Source: Brevundimonas sp. SH203
GTDB lineage: Bacteria > Pseudomonadota > Alphaproteobacteria > Caulobacterales > Caulobacteraceae
Assembly (NCBI RefSeq): GCF_002157625.1
Contig: NZ_BDMM01000003.1
Span: forward strand, 124,001 to 188,000
DNA: 64,000 bases
Reading direction: 5' to 3'
The number at the start of each line of letters is the position of its first letter. The first letter of the stretch is position 1. Shown piece by piece: positions 61,740-64,000 of the stretch. The position numbers and the translations under genes are program-made. The notes below the pieces were generated by a model. That model saw only the letters and a list, made by a program, of their open reading frames with translations, was not told where the DNA came from and did not search any database.

Positions 61740-63907
61740 CAGAAACGACGGTCCCACCCGAGGGTGAAGGACCGGCCCCGACCGGCGAAATAGCGCAGAT
61801 TATCGGTCGGATTGCTGGTGTCCGAGGCGTAGGTCACATAGTCCGCATTGAAGAGGTTTTGCACCGCCAGCGACACGCCGCCGAACGCGAAGTCGTAGCG
61901 CACATAGGCATCCGCCACGGTATAGCCTTCGAAATTGTTGCGCGGATCGCCGCCCTCGAAGTCGCGCGCCAGATAGGTCTGAACCTGCAGGCGCGCCGAC
62001 AGGGGGCCGTTGGCATAGACGGCGGCGGCGTTGATGCGATCCGGCGAGATGTTGGCCCCGTCCAGATCGCGATCCACCCGCCCGTCGTCATTGGTGTCGG
62101 TCTGGCCGCGCAAACGGGCGTAGCCGGTCGAGAGCGTCAGCCCCTCGATCGGGGTGCGGGCGCTCACATTCAGCTCCAGGCCCTCGATCTCGACCGCTTG
62201 CCGCTGCACGTCGTAGATTCCGTCGGCGTTTCGGACCAGGAACTGACCCAGATCCGACGCGGACCAGAAATAGGTCGCGCTGGCCTCGAACGGCCCGCGC
62301 TTCACCTCCAGGCCGATCTCCTGATTGTCCGAGATCACCGGACTGATGTCGAGGAAGCCGTCGACCTTGACCCCGTCGACATTGATCGAGCGCAGGATGC
62401 GGCCGACGTCCGGCACGGTATAGCCCTCGGCGTAGCTGGCGTAGGCGCGCACCCCCTCCAGCGGTTCATAGACGACGCCGCCATTGACCAGGGTGGCCTC
62501 GAACCTGGGCTTGCCGCCCGTCACGCGACGCGAGCCATAGGAGGCCAGGGTGGTGAAGTCGTCGACCGACAGCTCGACGCTCTCCTGACGCACGCCGCCC
62601 GCCAGACGCACCTTGCCGTCGAACAGACGCATATTGGCCTGAACGAAGGGGGCGACGCTCTGGAACTCGGTCGGCGGCACCCAGGCGCGGTTGGTGGCGA
62701 TCAGACGCTGCTCGGTGCGGTCGGTCATCGCGTCCAGACCCAGGGTCGCGGTCAGGCCCGGCACGCCCGGCACGGCCCGTTCGTAGCTGGCCCGCGCGCC
62801 CAGCTTGCGCGAGCGGTTCGAGGACTGGTCGAACAGGGTTCCGATCGGCGCGATGCGGGCGTCCTGCATGGTGTTGGAACGGTCGCCGCCGAAGGTGTCT
62901 CGCGTGCGGTTGAAGAAGACCTGGGCGCTGAAATCGCCGCCCCACAGATCGCTGTCGGTCAGCGAGGCCGAGACCGTCTCGCCCCGGTTGCCGGCGGGCT
63001 CGCCCTCTATCCGGCCGCGCCGGCTGCTGGCCGGACGGCCGACGGTGCGGTCGCCGGGAACGATGACATAGTCCCCGTCGCCCTTCAGCTCGAAGCGATT
63101 GGCCAGAAGGTCCAGCCGCACCGTGTCGGTCAGGTTCCAGCCGAAGCGGCCGAAGAAGGACAGGGCCTTGGAATCCTGCACCTCTCCCTGGGTGTTGTCG
63201 ACGCCGACGCGACGACCGTTGGCGTCATAGAAGGCCCCGCGCTGGTCATAGGCGACGCCGAAGACGCCATCGAGATCGCCATGGCGATAGGCGGCCAGGC
63301 CGCCCAGCTTGGCCCCGATCCCGTCGCCCTCCGGCCCGCCCGAGCTTGAGACCTGGGCCAGCGTCCGGCCCGTCAGTCCGTCCCGGGTCGGCGCCCCCAC
63401 CGTCACCTGATTGACCACGCCGCCGGTGGCGCCGATGCCCTGAAGGGCGTTGGAGCCGTAGATCAGCTCCACCCGGTCCACGAAGAAGGGGTCGATCGTA
63501 TAGCCGTCGCGCGAGCCGTCGCGGATCGGCGTCGATTGCGGAATGCCGTTGATGGCGTACAGCGGCGAGCGCCCCCGCAAGCTTTCGCCCGAGCCCGTCA
63601 GCTTCTGCCGCGTCGGCGAGAAGGACGGCGACAGGGTCGCGACCGCGTCGATCACCGAGCCGCTGATGGCCACCTGTTCCGACAGGCTCTTGCGGTCGAT
63701 GACATCCACCGTCATCGGCAGGGCGCTGGCCGGCAGGATCGTCCGCGCCGCCGTCACCACCACATCCTCGACCCGACCCACCTCGACCTCCTGCCGCGTC
63801 GCCTGGGCGGCGGCGGTCGAGGCGAAAGCCGTTCCAGCCAGCAGGGCGGAACCGGCCAGCAAGCCGGATGACCGGCGCAGCGACAAGGCGGACGAGACGA
63901 AAGACAT
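61739..63907 (-). CDS. TonB-dependent siderophore-type receptor
   Basis: 722 residues. Signal peptide ending STAAAQ, plug entry VEDVVVTAARTILPASALPMTVDVIDRKSLSEQV, plug body with SLRGRSPLYAINGIPQS and VDRVELIYGSNALQGIGATGGVVN, and a barrel ending WDRRF. It resembles ferric-siderophore receptors. An extracellular loop near residue 602 reads DTNDDGRVDRDLDG, like a calcium-binding EF-hand loop. It is cotranscribed with the PepSY protein behind a Fur-like box, so ferric-siderophore import is likely. Confidence 0.93.
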   Translation of the reverse strand: MSFVSSALSLRRSSGLLAGSALLAGTAFASTAAAQATRQEVEVGRVEDVVVTAARTILPASALPMTVDVIDRKSLSEQVAISGSVIDAVATLSPSFSPTRQKLTGSGESLRGRSPLYAINGIPQSTPIRDGSRDGYTIDPFFVDRVELIYGSNALQGIGATGGVVNQVTVGAPTRDGLTGRTLAQVSSSGGPEGDGIGAKLGGLAAYRHGDLDGVFGVAYDQRGAFYDANGRRVGVDNTQGEVQDSKALSFFGRFGWNLTDTVRLDLLANRFELKGDGDYVIVPGDRTVGRPASSRRGRIEGEPAGNRGETVSASLTDSDLWGGDFSAQVFFNRTRDTFGGDRSNTMQDARIAPIGTLFDQSSNRSRKLGARASYERAVPGVPGLTATLGLDAMTDRTEQRLIATNRAWVPPTEFQSVAPFVQANMRLFDGKVRLAGGVRQESVELSVDDFTTLASYGSRRVTGGKPRFEATLVNGGVVYEPLEGVRAYASYAEGYTVPDVGRILRSINVDGVKVDGFLDISPVISDNQEIGLEVKRGPFEASATYFWSASDLGQFLVRNADGIYDVQRQAVEIEGLELNVSARTPIEGLTLSTGYARLRGQTDTNDDGRVDRDLDGANISPDRINAAAVYANGPLSARLQVQTYLARDFEGGDPRNNFEGYTVADAYVRYDFAFGGVSLAVQNLFNADYVTYASDTSNPTDNLRYFAGRGRSFTLGWDRRF

Positions 63908-63944
63908 GCGGAGCCTCCTGAAGACGGCCCCGCGCTTAAATGAA

Positions 63945-63963
63945 ATTGCGAGCGAGTTGCAAT
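63945..63963 (-). promoter_or_regulatory. Fur-like iron box in front of the siderophore receptor
   Basis: The 19 bases ATTGCGAGCGAGTTGCAAT have ATTGC/GCAAT ends with a nine-base centre. They overlap a TATATT -10-like element on the minus strand, in the 93-base leader of the receptor. TGCAA-type ends are usual in alphaproteobacterial Fur sites. The match is by eye only. Confidence 0.4.
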
Positions 63964-64000
63964 ATACGATCTACAAAAATCGCCTCGATCGACGGGCGCT

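Overview
The window is high-GC, densely coded and free of phage, tRNA, rRNA or CRISPR features. Four TonB-dependent receptors, GTG/TTG starts behind strong Shine-Dalgarno sequences, many 1-8 base gene overlaps and a TonB-Xanth-Caul type receptor all point to an alphaproteobacterium of the Caulobacteraceae, most likely Brevundimonas or a close relative. This taxonomic call is inferred from family types and genome style, not from a marker gene.

The layout is a series of catabolic islands. (1) 1-14564, all on the plus strand: a peptide/amino-acid island. It holds an aldehyde dehydrogenase (cut by the window edge), an SDR, a LeuB-like dehydrogenase, an M20 amidohydrolase, an XRE-cupin regulator, a TonB receptor, an omega-amino acid aminotransferase, a Dpp/Opp-type ABC importer whose binding protein is fused to a permease, and a self-cleaving P1 (S58) peptidase. 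The P1 peptidase plus omega-transaminase plus aldehyde dehydrogenase suggests peptides containing beta- or omega-amino acids. (2) 14676-27617: a polyuronate utilisation locus. It has two secreted lyase-type proteins, a TonB receptor, an ExuT-like transporter, a LacI regulator, a DhuI-like isomerase, KduD, a KdgK-like kinase and an FAH-fold hydratase. Three copies of one ACCGGT-centred operator lie in its divergent promoter regions. (3) 27714-44190: oxidation of a hydrophobic alkyl or terpenoid compound. It has a TonB receptor, P450, ferredoxin, ferredoxin reductase, alcohol and aldehyde dehydrogenases, an AraC regulator and a full set of acyl-CoA beta-oxidation enzymes. A 17-base motif is shared by the two control regions.

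(4) 44599-51032: an operon with a fused ATP-dependent 5-oxoprolinase (HyuA-HyuB), the DUF969/DUF979 membrane pair and a DUF2891 protein, probably for 5-oxoproline uptake and opening. (5) 51284-52629: an isolated two-gene module of a PD-(D/E)XK nuclease and an unknown acidic protein, preceded by a perfect 14-base palindrome. (6) 52734-60323, minus strand: a histidine kinase, a FixJ-like regulator and a hybrid kinase, then MgtC and an MgtA Mg2+ ATPase with an unannotated 54-codon reading frame in its leader. (7) 60660-63963, minus strand: a siderophore-type TonB receptor and a PepSY membrane protein behind a Fur-like box.

The genes work as receptor-transporter-enzyme sets, each with a local regulator. 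The least understood parts are the binding-protein/permease fusion, the unclassified secreted protein at 14676-16664, the DUF2891 gene and the nuclease pair.
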